Origin: Opitutaceae bacterium
GTDB lineage: Bacteria > Verrucomicrobiota > Verrucomicrobiia > Opitutales > Opitutaceae
DNA: 64,000 nucleotides
Assembly (NCBI GenBank): GCA_041395105.1
Contig: JAWLBB010000005.1
Location: 215,092 to 279,091, forward strand
Direction: 5' to 3'
The position numbers and the translations under genes were made by a program. Below, piece by piece: positions 45,873 through 53,966 of this stretch (position 1 is the stretch's first letter; every line of letters starts with the position of its first letter). The notes beneath the pieces are model-generated. The model was not told the DNA's origin and ran no database searches. It was given only the letters and a program-made list of their open reading frames with translations.

Positions 45873-48488
45873 TCAGGAAGCGGCCTCCTCAGCCGGCTGC
45901 AATTGCATGATCAGTTCGTCTCCGGCCTGGTCAAAGGCCACGGTCGAGTCCTCAAGGATGTCGCCGGCGATGAGGGCGCGGGCGAGGCGATTCTCCACCT
46001 GCTTCTGCAGGAAGCGCTTGAGCGGCCGCGCCCCGTAGACCGGGTCGTAGCCGCGTTCACCCACCCAGGTCCGAGCCTTGTCGGTCAATTCGACCGCGAT
46101 CCGGCGATCCGCCAGACGCCTGTTGAGATCGGCCACGAGCAGGTCGACGATCCGGGTGATCTCCTCCAGCGTGAGCGGTTTGAAGAGGACCGTGTCATCG
46201 ATCCGGTTGAGGAATTCCGGGCGGAAGCCGCGACGCAGCTCGGTCATGACGGATTCGCGCACCGATTCCGGGATTTCGCTTCCGGTCACCCCCTCCTGAA
46301 GGAAGCGGCTCCCGATGTTCGAGGTCATGATGATGACGGTGTTCTTGAAATCGACGACGTGGCCCTGGGAATCGGTGATGCGGCCGTCGTCCATCACCTG
46401 TAGCAGGACGTTGAAGACATCGGGATGGGCCTTCTCGATCTCGTCGAAGAGGATGACACTGTAGGGCTTCCGGCGAACCGCCTCGGTCAGCTGGCCGCCC
46501 TCGTCGAATCCGATGTAGCCGGGAGGCGCCCCGATCAGGCGCGAGACCGAGTGCTTTTCCATGTACTCCGACATGTCGATGCGCACCATGTTGGCCTCAC
46601 TGTCGAAGAGGGATTCGGCCAGGGTCTTGGCCAGCTCGGTCTTGCCCACCCCGGTCGGTCCGAGGAAGAGGAAGGAACCGATGGGTCGACGGGGGTCCTT
46701 GATCCCGGCCCGCGCCCGCAGGATGGCCTCGGCCACCACGTCGACGGCTTCATCCTGACCGACGACGCGCTCATGGAGCACCGTGGCCAGGTGGAGGAGT
46801 TTTTCCTTCTCGCCCTCGAGCAGCCGCACCACGGGGATCCCTGTCCATTTGCCCACGATCTCCGCGATTTCGTCGGCGGAAACCTCCTCCTTGAGCATGG
46901 TGGCGCCATCAGCCGCCGACTCCATCGCTTTGAGTCGGGCCTGGAGGTCGGGGATGCGGCCATGGCGGATTTCCGCGGCCTTGTTGAGATCGTAGTTGCG
47001 CTCGGCCGTCTCGAGGTCGCGGCGGGCGGTCTCGAGGTCCTCGCGGACCTTCTGCACCTCGCCGATCGAACCCTTTTCCTTCTCCCACTGGTGACGCATC
47101 ACGTCCACCTTGGAACGGAGATCGGCCAGTTCCCGGTTCAACTCCTCGAGACGCTGGCGGCTGGCTTCGTCCTTTTCCTTCTTCAGGGCGGCCTGCTCTA
47201 TCTCCAGCTGCATCTGGCGCCGGGCCATTTCATCGAGCTCCTGCGGCATGCTGTCCATCTCGGTCCGGATCATGGCGCAGGCTTCGTCGACCAGGTCGAT
47301 CGCCTTGTCCGGCAGGAAGCGATCGGAGATATAGCGGTGGGAGAGGACCGCGGCCGTGACCAGGGCATTATCCTGGATGTGGACCCCGTGGTGGACCTCG
47401 AAGCGCTCGCGAAGACCGCGCAGGATGGAAATGGTGTCCTCCACCGAGGGCTGGTCGACCGTGATGGGCTGGAAACGCCGTTCGAGAGCGGCGTCCTTCT
47501 CGATGTACTTGCGGTATTCGTCAAGTGTGGTCGCGCCGATGCAGCGCAGCTCACCCCGGGCCAGCATGGGCTTGAGCATATTGCCGGCATCGACCGCGCC
47601 CTCGGCCTTGCCGGCGCCGACGATGGTGTGCAGTTCATCGATGAAGAGGATGACCCGGCCCTCACTGCTCTTGACCTCCTGAAGCACCGCCTTGAGCCGC
47701 TCTTCAAACTCCCCGCGATACTTGGCGCCGGCGAGGAGCGAACCCATATCGAGTGAAAAGACCGTCTTCTCTTTCAGGCCTTCCGGCACGTCGCCGCGCA
47801 GGATGCGCTGGGCCAGGCCCTCCACGATGGCGGTCTTGCCGACACCGGGATCGCCGATCAGCACCGGATTGTTCTTTGTCTTGCGGGAGAGGATACGGAT
47901 GATCCGTCGGATCTCGGCGTCGCGACCGATGACGGGGTCCAGCTTGCCCCGCCTGGCCTGCTCGACCAGGTCGATCCCGTATTTCTCCAGGGCCTGGAAG
48001 GTATCCTCGGGATGCGGGGTGGTGACCCGCTGATTGCCCCGAACCTGCCGCATGGCCTCGAGAAAGGTTTTCTCATCCAGGTTGAAACTCTGGAAGAAGC
48101 GTTGGTATTCGGGACCACCTCCGGCTTTCATCAGCCCGAGAAAGAGGTGCTCGACGCTGATGAACTCGTCCTTCAATTGACCGGCGATTTCCTCCGCCCG
48201 GTTGAAGATGTCCTGGACGAGCTGGGTGATATAGACCTGCCCGGCGGCGGCGCGGCCCTTGACCGCGGGCAGGCGGTCCAACTGCCGATCGACGGCCAAC
48301 TGGACGGCACTGGGCTGGACACCCATCTTCTCGAGGATGGCGGGCACGATGCCCTTCTCCTGGGTGAGGAGTGCATGCAGGAGGTGCCAGCCGTCCACCT
48401 GTTGGTGGTCGCGACGTCGCGCCTCGTTCTGGGCCTCCTGCACACTGCGTGAGGCCATCTCGGTAAACTTGTTGAAATCAATATTCAT
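45873..48488 (-). CDS. clpB: ClpB-type disaggregase (AAA+ chaperone)
   Basis: 871 residues, normal for ClpB. The N-terminal double Clp_N domain is at 1-145. AAA module 1 has Walker A GDPGVGKT near residue 212. The coiled-coil M-domain is near 400-530 (EEL/KEKDEASRQRLEEL, IRHGRIPDLQ). AAA module 2 has Walker A GPTGVGKT near 608, and arginine-finger-type SNIGS and FRPEFLNRID follow. The C-terminal domain ends EAAS. It unfolds aggregated proteins with DnaK/J and small heat-shock proteins. The M-domain identifies it as ClpB rather than ClpA/ClpC. It is preceded by a J-protein gene 40 bp upstream and followed by trxC. Confidence 0.95.
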   Translation of the reverse strand: MNIDFNKFTEMASRSVQEAQNEARRRDHQQVDGWHLLHALLTQEKGIVPAILEKMGVQPSAVQLAVDRQLDRLPAVKGRAAAGQVYITQLVQDIFNRAEEIAGQLKDEFISVEHLFLGLMKAGGGPEYQRFFQSFNLDEKTFLEAMRQVRGNQRVTTPHPEDTFQALEKYGIDLVEQARRGKLDPVIGRDAEIRRIIRILSRKTKNNPVLIGDPGVGKTAIVEGLAQRILRGDVPEGLKEKTVFSLDMGSLLAGAKYRGEFEERLKAVLQEVKSSEGRVILFIDELHTIVGAGKAEGAVDAGNMLKPMLARGELRCIGATTLDEYRKYIEKDAALERRFQPITVDQPSVEDTISILRGLRERFEVHHGVHIQDNALVTAAVLSHRYISDRFLPDKAIDLVDEACAMIRTEMDSMPQELDEMARRQMQLEIEQAALKKEKDEASRQRLEELNRELADLRSKVDVMRHQWEKEKGSIGEVQKVREDLETARRDLETAERNYDLNKAAEIRHGRIPDLQARLKAMESAADGATMLKEEVSADEIAEIVGKWTGIPVVRLLEGEKEKLLHLATVLHERVVGQDEAVDVVAEAILRARAGIKDPRRPIGSFLFLGPTGVGKTELAKTLAESLFDSEANMVRIDMSEYMEKHSVSRLIGAPPGYIGFDEGGQLTEAVRRKPYSVILFDEIEKAHPDVFNVLLQVMDDGRITDSQGHVVDFKNTVIIMTSNIGSRFLQEGVTGSEIPESVRESVMTELRRGFRPEFLNRIDDTVLFKPLTLEEITRIVDLLVADLNRRLADRRIAVELTDKARTWVGERGYDPVYGARPLKRFLQKQVENRLARALIAGDILEDSTVAFDQAGDELIMQLQPAEEAAS

Positions 48489-48528
48489 CGCTCAAAATTG
48501 TCGTCTGTCCTATGTTTTCCCGGCGGTT

Positions 48529-49533
48529 TCATCCGCGCGGGTTGAAGGCCGACGCCGCGGCCAGCTTTTCCCACTGCTCTCTTTCCTTCGTACCAACGGT
48601 TTCCGGGACGCGGACGTGCAGGAGCACATGGAGATCACCACGGCCACCTTCCCGATTGGGCAGTCCCCGGCCCGGCAGACGGAGTTGCCGGCCGGCCTGC
48701 GAACCCGGCCTGATGGTCAGGTTCACCCGGCCATCAAGCGTATCCAGACTGATCTTTGTTCCGAGCACCGCCTCCCAGGGAGCCAGATCGAGGTCGCAGA
48801 TCAACCGGTCGCCCTCGACCCGGAAATCCGGGTGCAGGGCGAGTCGCACATTGAGGAAAAGATCGCCGGCCGCGCCGCCGGCTGAACCGGCTCCGCCCTG
48901 CCCGGCCAAACGGATGCGCTGACCCTCCCGGACGCCCTTCGGGATTCTGACCTGAAAAGTCTGGGTCTGCTCCGAGCCGGTCGTCGGATCGACCTTGCGC
49001 AGACTGATCTGCCGGGTGGAGCCATTGAGGACCTCTTCCAGCGTGACCATGATCTCAGCCTCCACATCATGACCACGGGCCGGATGCTCGAACCCGCCCG
49101 AACGCCGGCCCGCGCCACGGCTCTGTCTCCGTCCAAACGGACTTCCACCCATCCCGAAGAACTGCTCGAAGAAGTCGCTGTAGCCGGTGCCTCCGAAATG
49201 GAACTCGAAATCGTCCGCCTCCCCTGCTGGACCACCATTGAACCCGTCTGGCCGGGGACCGCTCCAAGACCGGCGGTACTGAGCCCGCCGTTGCGGCTGG
49301 TCCCAATCCGCACCCAAGGTGTCGTACTTCCGGCGTTTCTCCGGATCCTTCAGGACTTCATAGGCTTCGTTGATTTCCTTGAAACGCGACTCAGCGGCGG
49401 CCTTGCCTTCAGACTGGACCTTGTCGGGATGGTGCTTGCGGGCAAGATCCCGAAAAGCCTTCTTGATGGCATCGGACGAGGCGTCCTTGGCGACACCGAG
49501 TGTCTGGTAGTAATCCTTGAACTTGATGCTCAT
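48529..49533 (-). CDS. CbpA/DnaJ-type II J-domain co-chaperone
   Basis: 334 residues from ATG 49533 (MSIKFKDYYQTLGV), preferred over an ATG at 49578 because the J-domain starts here. The J-domain (5-75) has H35-P-D37. A Gly/Phe-rich region follows (FGGTGYSDFFEQFFGMGGSPFGRR). The two C-terminal substrate-binding domains follow without the zinc-finger Cys repeats of DnaJ, so it is the CbpA class. It probably delivers clients from the small heat-shock proteins to DnaK and ClpB. It lies between the hsp20 pair and clpB on the same strand. A hairpin terminator separates it from the hsp20 genes. Confidence 0.92.
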   Translation of the reverse strand: MSIKFKDYYQTLGVAKDASSDAIKKAFRDLARKHHPDKVQSEGKAAAESRFKEINEAYEVLKDPEKRRKYDTLGADWDQPQRRAQYRRSWSGPRPDGFNGGPAGEADDFEFHFGGTGYSDFFEQFFGMGGSPFGRRQSRGAGRRSGGFEHPARGHDVEAEIMVTLEEVLNGSTRQISLRKVDPTTGSEQTQTFQVRIPKGVREGQRIRLAGQGGAGSAGGAAGDLFLNVRLALHPDFRVEGDRLICDLDLAPWEAVLGTKISLDTLDGRVNLTIRPGSQAGRQLRLPGRGLPNREGGRGDLHVLLHVRVPETVGTKEREQWEKLAAASAFNPRG

Positions 49534-49580
49534 AAGAAGCGCCTGGCGATAATCTAGCCCACCTTCACCGATCCTCAATG

Positions 49581-49611
49581 AAAAGCCGGGCAGGATTGAC
49601 CCTGCCCGGCT
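49581..49611 (-). terminator. Intrinsic terminator after the hsp20 pair
   Basis: AGCCGGGCAGG (49584-49594), 6-nt loop, CCTGCCCGGCT (49601-49611): a perfect 11-bp stem. Read on the minus strand it is followed by TTTT (49584-49581). It lies 44 bp after the second hsp20 stop and about 50 bp before the J-protein ATG, so it could end most hsp20 transcripts or act as an attenuator for the chaperone genes downstream. Confidence 0.85.
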
Positions 49612-49654
49612 CGAATCAGACCTGATCGCTCAGACTGTAAGGGTGACGGTCCGG

Positions 49655-50035
49655 TCAATCGATTGAAATCACCCGGGGTTTTGCGGCCTCGGCGATCGGG
49701 AGGCGCACCTTGAGAATCCCCTCCTCCGAAGTGGCCACGATCGCATCCTCATCCACTTCCACATTCAGTCGAAGCTGGAGACGGAAGGCGTGGTTGGTCA
49801 GCTCCCGATGGAGCGGACGCCAGGTTTCCGGAAGTTCATGGACCGGCTGTCCCTCGACGGTCAGCGTCCCCTTTTCGACCGTCACGGTGGCACCCTTGCG
49901 GTTGACCCCCGGCATGAAGACGAGGACATCGTATCCGTTCTTGTCGGAATTGACCTCGTAGTGAGGGCGGCGGTAGCGCTGAGGCTGGACTTGGCCGACG
50001 GCGGTTTCCGGCTTCTTCTGCAATTCTGTCTTCAT
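49655..50035 (-). CDS. Hsp20/alpha-crystallin small heat-shock protein
   Basis: 126 residues from ATG 50035, preferred over ATG 50053 because AAAGGT lies 10 bp before it. The alpha-crystallin domain shows YDVLVFMPGVNRKGATVTVEKGTLTVEG. It ends with GILKVRLPIAEAAKPRVISID, i.e. the conserved G-x-L motif. A C-terminal I-x-I/V-type motif is weakly represented by VISID. It holds unfolding proteins for refolding. It lies 26 bp after the first hsp20 gene and is divergent from it (about a third identical by eye), so it may form mixed oligomers with it. Confidence 0.9.
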   Translation of the reverse strand: MKTELQKKPETAVGQVQPQRYRRPHYEVNSDKNGYDVLVFMPGVNRKGATVTVEKGTLTVEGQPVHELPETWRPLHRELTNHAFRLQLRLNVEVDEDAIVATSEEGILKVRLPIAEAAKPRVISID

Positions 50036-50061
50036 ATTGAATAGACCTTTCATGTTTCGGA

Positions 50062-50487
50062 TTAGCTGATGGTGATCGCCCGCGGCTTGTGGGCCTCGGT
50101 CTTTGGCAGGGTCACGGTGAGGATTCCATCCTCGAGCCGGGCCTTGACCTTATCCGAGTTCACATCATCGCCGACGCTGATCGAACGAGAGAAGGAACTG
50201 ACACTCTCCTGCTCACCCGACTTGGTCTTGCGCTCACCGGAGAAAGTGAGGACCGCATTGTCGAGCTCCAGTTTGATGTCGCTCTTCTTCACGCCCGGCA
50301 GTTCAGCACGGACTACATAGTTTTCACCGTCATCGTAGAGATCGACCGGGATTTCCGAGGCGCCAGGAACGCCGAAGAACTCATCCGACCAGCCCGGCCA
50401 ACGGCCGAGACCGGAAAAGGCACGGCTGATCATCCGATCAAACTCGCTGAGACTTTCATTTGGGTATTCGTATCGTATAAGGGTCAT
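50062..50487 (-). CDS. Hsp20/alpha-crystallin small heat-shock protein
   Basis: 141 residues. A near-perfect Shine-Dalgarno AAGGAGG (complement of 50496-50502) lies 8 bp before the ATG, much stronger than those of neighbouring genes and in keeping with a highly expressed stress protein. The alpha-crystallin domain has YVVRAELPGVKKSDIKLELD, FSGERK and ARLEDGILTVTLPK. The C-terminal ITIS is the oligomerisation I-x-I-type motif. It is first in the minus-strand stress cluster, so its upstream region (50488-50620) should carry the heat-inducible promoter. No CIRCE element was seen. Confidence 0.92.
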   Translation of the reverse strand: MTLIRYEYPNESLSEFDRMISRAFSGLGRWPGWSDEFFGVPGASEIPVDLYDDGENYVVRAELPGVKKSDIKLELDNAVLTFSGERKTKSGEQESVSSFSRSISVGDDVNSDKVKARLEDGILTVTLPKTEAHKPRAITIS

Positions 50488-50966
50488 TGTTGTTTCCTCC
50501 TTGGTTAGGTTTGCCTTTACAATTGCAGAAAGGGTGCCGACAGCTTGAAAACCTTAACAGATTGGTAATCAACGTTTCATGGTTACGGATTGATTTCTGG
50601 ATGCGTCAATATGACGCACAAACAGACCCGAAATCGAGCCATCACGTCCTGGCCCCGTCGGCTGCGCCTTATTGGCGCTATCCGATCCACGGGAGGGTTC
50701 ACGACCGTCAATCCGACTGGGTCTGGCGGGCGCAGCATCGGTCAAGGTCGGCAACGTGCTGTCCGATGTGCCGATGCTTCCGGGGGCCCGACCGTGAAAA
50801 AACCGGTAAACGAGGGCCGTAACCCCTACGGATTCAGAGAGTATTTCCGTTTATAGAAGCGACCCGATCACCCGAGCGGGTCAGTCAAAGAAATGTCTAT
50901 TCATCGTCAGTTCTCAGCCGCTTTCGTCACCCCCGACCGGACCGATCCACCGGCCGGGCTAGAGCC
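50488..50966. other. Intergenic region upstream of the hsp20 operon, with palindrome TGCGTCA-ATA-TGACGCA
   Basis: About 480 bp between the divergent hsp20 and GH3-like genes, without a convincing gene. A perfect inverted repeat, TGCGTCA (50602-50608) and TGACGCA (50612-50618), lies 115-131 bp upstream of the hsp20 ATG and is a candidate operator. No classical sigma32 or CIRCE sequence was identified with confidence. Confidence 0.5.
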
Positions 50967-52499
50967 ATGAAATTCCTGACCGCCGGCCTGATGCATGTGA
51001 CGACCGGGCTGGAAACCGCCCGCTTTGCCCGCCGTTTGAGCGATCCAGCCGCCGGAGTCCGGCATCAGGAAAAGGTGCTCCGGCAATTGATCACCGGTCT
51101 GGCCAAAACCCGCTACGGAATCGAACATGGGGTGGAGGCCGGGATGGACGACCAGAGTTTTCGTCGCAATGTCCCTCTGGCCACGGCACAATCGATCCAG
51201 CCTTATGTCGATGCCGTCATCGGAGGCGCCCCCGATGAGCTTTGGCCGGGCCGCTGCCGACACTTTGTCCGGACCAACGGAGGCACCGCCGGCCCCCCCC
51301 GGCAGTTGCCCCTGAACGATTCGATCCTCGAACACTATCACGAAGCGGCTTACCAGATCGCCCTCATGCACACGGCGGGCACCGGACACGCGGGAGTCTT
51401 TCACGGCCGGCATGTCTATCTTGCAGAGACGGCATCCCTCAGGACCGGACAGGCCGACCTGCCCGGGATCCTGACCGAGACCATGCCGCGATGGACGGAA
51501 AAGTTCCTTTTTGTGCCCGGCCAGGAAACCGCGTCGATTGTCGACCGGGATGCACGAATTCAGAAGACGGCCGAGGAGGCCCTCTCCCAGGACATCACAC
51601 TGTTGGCGGGTTCACCCCGAACCCTCATCCGATTCACCGAGGCCGTCCTCGCACAGACTGCAGCCGCCGGCCGACCGATCCGGACCCTGACCGACGCCTG
51701 GCCCAATCTCGAATGCGTCATCCACGGGGGACACTCTGTCATCCCCTATCTCGAGGCCTTGACCCAGCGAATCGGACGGAGGGTGGTCATGAGCGAGGTC
51801 TTCGCCACGACTGAAGCCTTTGTCGCCGTCCAGGACGGCAAACCCGACGGTGCCTTGCGCCTGCTCGATGATACCGGCGTCTACTTCGAGTTCCTCCCCC
51901 TCCACGCCAAACCGGAGGACCAGAAACAGGCCCTTCCCGTTTCCGCGATCCGGGCCGAGGTTGACTATGAGCTGGTGGTCACAACCCCGGCCGGACTCTG
52001 CCGCTACCGCACTGATGAGATCGTCCGGTTTGTGTCGGCCAAGCCCCCGCGATTGATCTACCGCGGCCGACGTTCACCGGCCCTGCAACTTGGAAATACC
52101 CTGCTGATGGATCGGGATCTCAATGATATCATGGCCAAGATCTGCCGCCGGCACAACTGGGTTCCCGAAGGCTTTCATGTCAACCCACTGCATACGGAGT
52201 CCGGCGATTGCCATGAATGGTGGGTTGAGCTGAAGCCACCCTGCCGGGAAACGCCCATTTCCAAGATCATCGAAGAAGAGCTCGATGATGGATTGAGAAC
52301 GACCTGCCACGCCTACCTCGAACAACGGGAAAGCGGAGCCCTGCATCCCCCCATCGTACGTTTGATCACTCCGGGCGTATTCGAGCTCTGCCGCAAGGAG
52401 ATCGGCCGCCAGAACGGAGAACACTCCTTTCCCGTTGCCCGATCGGATCGGCAGGTGGCCGAGCAGTTGATGCAGTATGCCGGGGTTCAGGCAGACTGA
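50967..52499 (+). CDS. GH3 auxin-responsive-type acyl-adenylating protein
   Basis: 510 residues resembling bacterial GH3-family proteins of the ANL adenylase superfamily. The N-terminal helices (FLTAGLMHVTTGLE, YGIEHG, PYVDAVIGGAPDELWPGRC) and the ATP phosphate-loop position FVRTNGGTAGPPRQLP are recognisable. The usual SGTTG core is altered to NGGTAG. Motif 2 appears as SEVFATTEAF, and the YRxGD hinge as YRTDEIV. These departures suggest an adenylase with changed or lost activity, or simply a divergent subgroup. Natural substrates of bacterial GH3 proteins are poorly known. It stands alone, divergent from the chaperone cluster, and is followed by an intrinsic terminator at 52729. Confidence 0.75.
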   Translation: MKFLTAGLMHVTTGLETARFARRLSDPAAGVRHQEKVLRQLITGLAKTRYGIEHGVEAGMDDQSFRRNVPLATAQSIQPYVDAVIGGAPDELWPGRCRHFVRTNGGTAGPPRQLPLNDSILEHYHEAAYQIALMHTAGTGHAGVFHGRHVYLAETASLRTGQADLPGILTETMPRWTEKFLFVPGQETASIVDRDARIQKTAEEALSQDITLLAGSPRTLIRFTEAVLAQTAAAGRPIRTLTDAWPNLECVIHGGHSVIPYLEALTQRIGRRVVMSEVFATTEAFVAVQDGKPDGALRLLDDTGVYFEFLPLHAKPEDQKQALPVSAIRAEVDYELVVTTPAGLCRYRTDEIVRFVSAKPPRLIYRGRRSPALQLGNTLLMDRDLNDIMAKICRRHNWVPEGFHVNPLHTESGDCHEWWVELKPPCRETPISKIIEEELDDGLRTTCHAYLEQRESGALHPPIVRLITPGVFELCRKEIGRQNGEHSFPVARSDRQVAEQLMQYAGVQAD

Positions 52500-52728
52500 A
52501 CAGAATCACGCAGGTCGGATCAAATTTGTGCTGACCGGACTGTTTTCAAGAAACGGATGGAGACCGGTTGCGCAACAAACCGCGCCGTTGCGTTACGAAA
52601 CGGTGGCGGTGATTCGGCCGTCATGGAATTGGCACGCCGCCTGCTATCTCCAACACAGTTTTGGTTTCCCTGCTGCGGCAGGGTTTGGGGTAACATGGAA
52701 GTCCCTTAAGTGGGACTGAGAAAACAAT

Positions 52729-52764
52729 GGGGCCGGCGATTAGGGGTTTTCGCCGGCCCCTTCT
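52729..52764 (+). terminator. Hairpin terminator after the GH3-like gene
   Basis: GGGGCCGGCG (52729-52738), 12-nt loop, CGCCGGCCCC (52751-52760) followed by TTCT. A second, weaker AGTCCC/GGGACT hairpin lies at 52701-52718. The remaining bases between 52500 and 52906 show nothing else. Confidence 0.75.
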
Positions 52765-52906
52765 CCATCGTGCCGAACCGACGTTCCTTCTTTCCGAACT
52801 GGTCAACGACCTGATCCGATCATAGGTTCTCCGCAATGTGTGTTGGAACCTTGGGTCATCGTCCAGCCTGGAAGGCCCGGATCCGCCTTTGTGAGAAGCT
52901 CGGCCC

Positions 52907-53341
52907 GTGAGCCAATTCAGCCTGACAGACCTGATCATCGTCCTCTTCCTCTCGCTGGTCGTCGGTTACTTCCTGATCTCCCTGCTGATTCCGGAGCGGA
53001 TCTGGAAGAACCTGCGCAAGCGAAACAGGAGTCATTCGCGCGGAGGTCAGGACCACCGGGAACCCGCCCCGCCCGGGTCCCGCCCCTCCTCCAACCGGAC
53101 ATCCACCCTGACCATGGATCATCCCGATCGAACACCGACCGAAAGGGAGTATGCCCGGATTCTTGGACTTTCCGGCCGGGTCACCCTCTACCAGATCAAA
53201 CTCGCCTACCGACACGAGATGGCCAAGTACCACCCGGACAAGGTGAACCACCTCGCGCCGGAGTTCCAGGAGCTGGCCCGGGAACGCACCCGCCTGATTC
53301 GCTCCGCCTACGAGTATTTCCGCAGTCGATACGGAAAGTGA
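52907..53341 (+). CDS. Membrane-anchored J-domain protein
   Basis: 144 residues from GTG 52907. A single N-terminal transmembrane helix (LIIVLFLSLVVGYFLISLLI, residues 9-28) is followed by a basic, Pro/Ser-rich linker and a compact C-terminal J-domain (78-144) with H109-P-D111 in AKYHPDKVN. The topology (short N-terminus, cytoplasmic J-domain) resembles the DjlA/TerB-less membrane J-proteins that recruit DnaK to the membrane. The start codon is GTG because no ATG lies before the helix. It is placed beside, but not inside, the chaperone cluster. Confidence 0.8.
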   Translation: MSQFSLTDLIIVLFLSLVVGYFLISLLIPERIWKNLRKRNRSHSRGGQDHREPAPPGSRPSSNRTSTLTMDHPDRTPTEREYARILGLSGRVTLYQIKLAYRHEMAKYHPDKVNHLAPEFQELARERTRLIRSAYEYFRSRYGK

Positions 53342-53392
53342 GCGCAGAGTCGGTAACTGCCGCCCAAGCCGCCGTCACGGAAACAAGACGGA

Positions 53393-53860
53393 CTAAAGAA
53401 ACAGCCCGGTCCCTCTGAGGGCATAGCGGACGACGTCGCGGGGGTCGGCGATCGTATCGGGGAAATCGAATCGGTAAGGTTCCGAACGCCGCCTCCTGTC
53501 GGCGCCGGAAAAAACCGAATCATCATCCGACACGTAGACCCAGGCCAGCCACTCGTCAAGAAGCTCAAAGGCCCGCCGGCGCGCCTCGATCACCAGCGAA
53601 TCGGCACCGGGGACATCGGGTCGGGATTGGGCTGCCGGGCCGTCATCCGGATCCGCGGACGAGAAGTCGAAGAATCCTTCGACCGGCCGGGTCGGTGCGG
53701 CACCGGCACCGGGTTTTTTCCAGACACCGGTGGTCGGCGAATCCCGGCCAACCTTCCCACCCGGTTCTGACTGATTCCGAACGGAGAATGACCGATTGCC
53801 CAATGGACCCGGGATTCCTCCACCGGGCCCTTCCGTTCCGTGATCTCCCATAGGATCCAT
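53393..53860 (-). CDS. Hypothetical protein
   Basis: 155 residues from ATG 53860. The N-terminal 80 residues are Gly/Pro-rich and probably disordered. The C-terminal half looks folded, with a helix (IEARRRAFELLDEWLAWVYVSDD) and a hydrophobic end (DVVRYALRGTGLFL). It is convergent with the membrane J-protein and upstream of the minus-strand DUF481 gene's 3' end. No family was recognised. Support is moderate: the frame is long for its position and the composition of the C-terminal part is protein-like, but the N-terminal part could be non-coding. Confidence 0.5.
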   Translation of the reverse strand: MDPMGDHGTEGPGGGIPGPLGNRSFSVRNQSEPGGKVGRDSPTTGVWKKPGAGAAPTRPVEGFFDFSSADPDDGPAAQSRPDVPGADSLVIEARRRAFELLDEWLAWVYVSDDDSVFSGADRRRRSEPYRFDFPDTIADPRDVVRYALRGTGLFL

Positions 53861-53966
53861 CCAGTTTCGACCCGAGCCGGGGCAGGAACAAGCCTCAGGC
53901 GAGAGGGATCCGGTTTTTCGGAAAATCCCCTAAGAGGAATCGGCCGATATGCCCCGTTCGAGGCGA

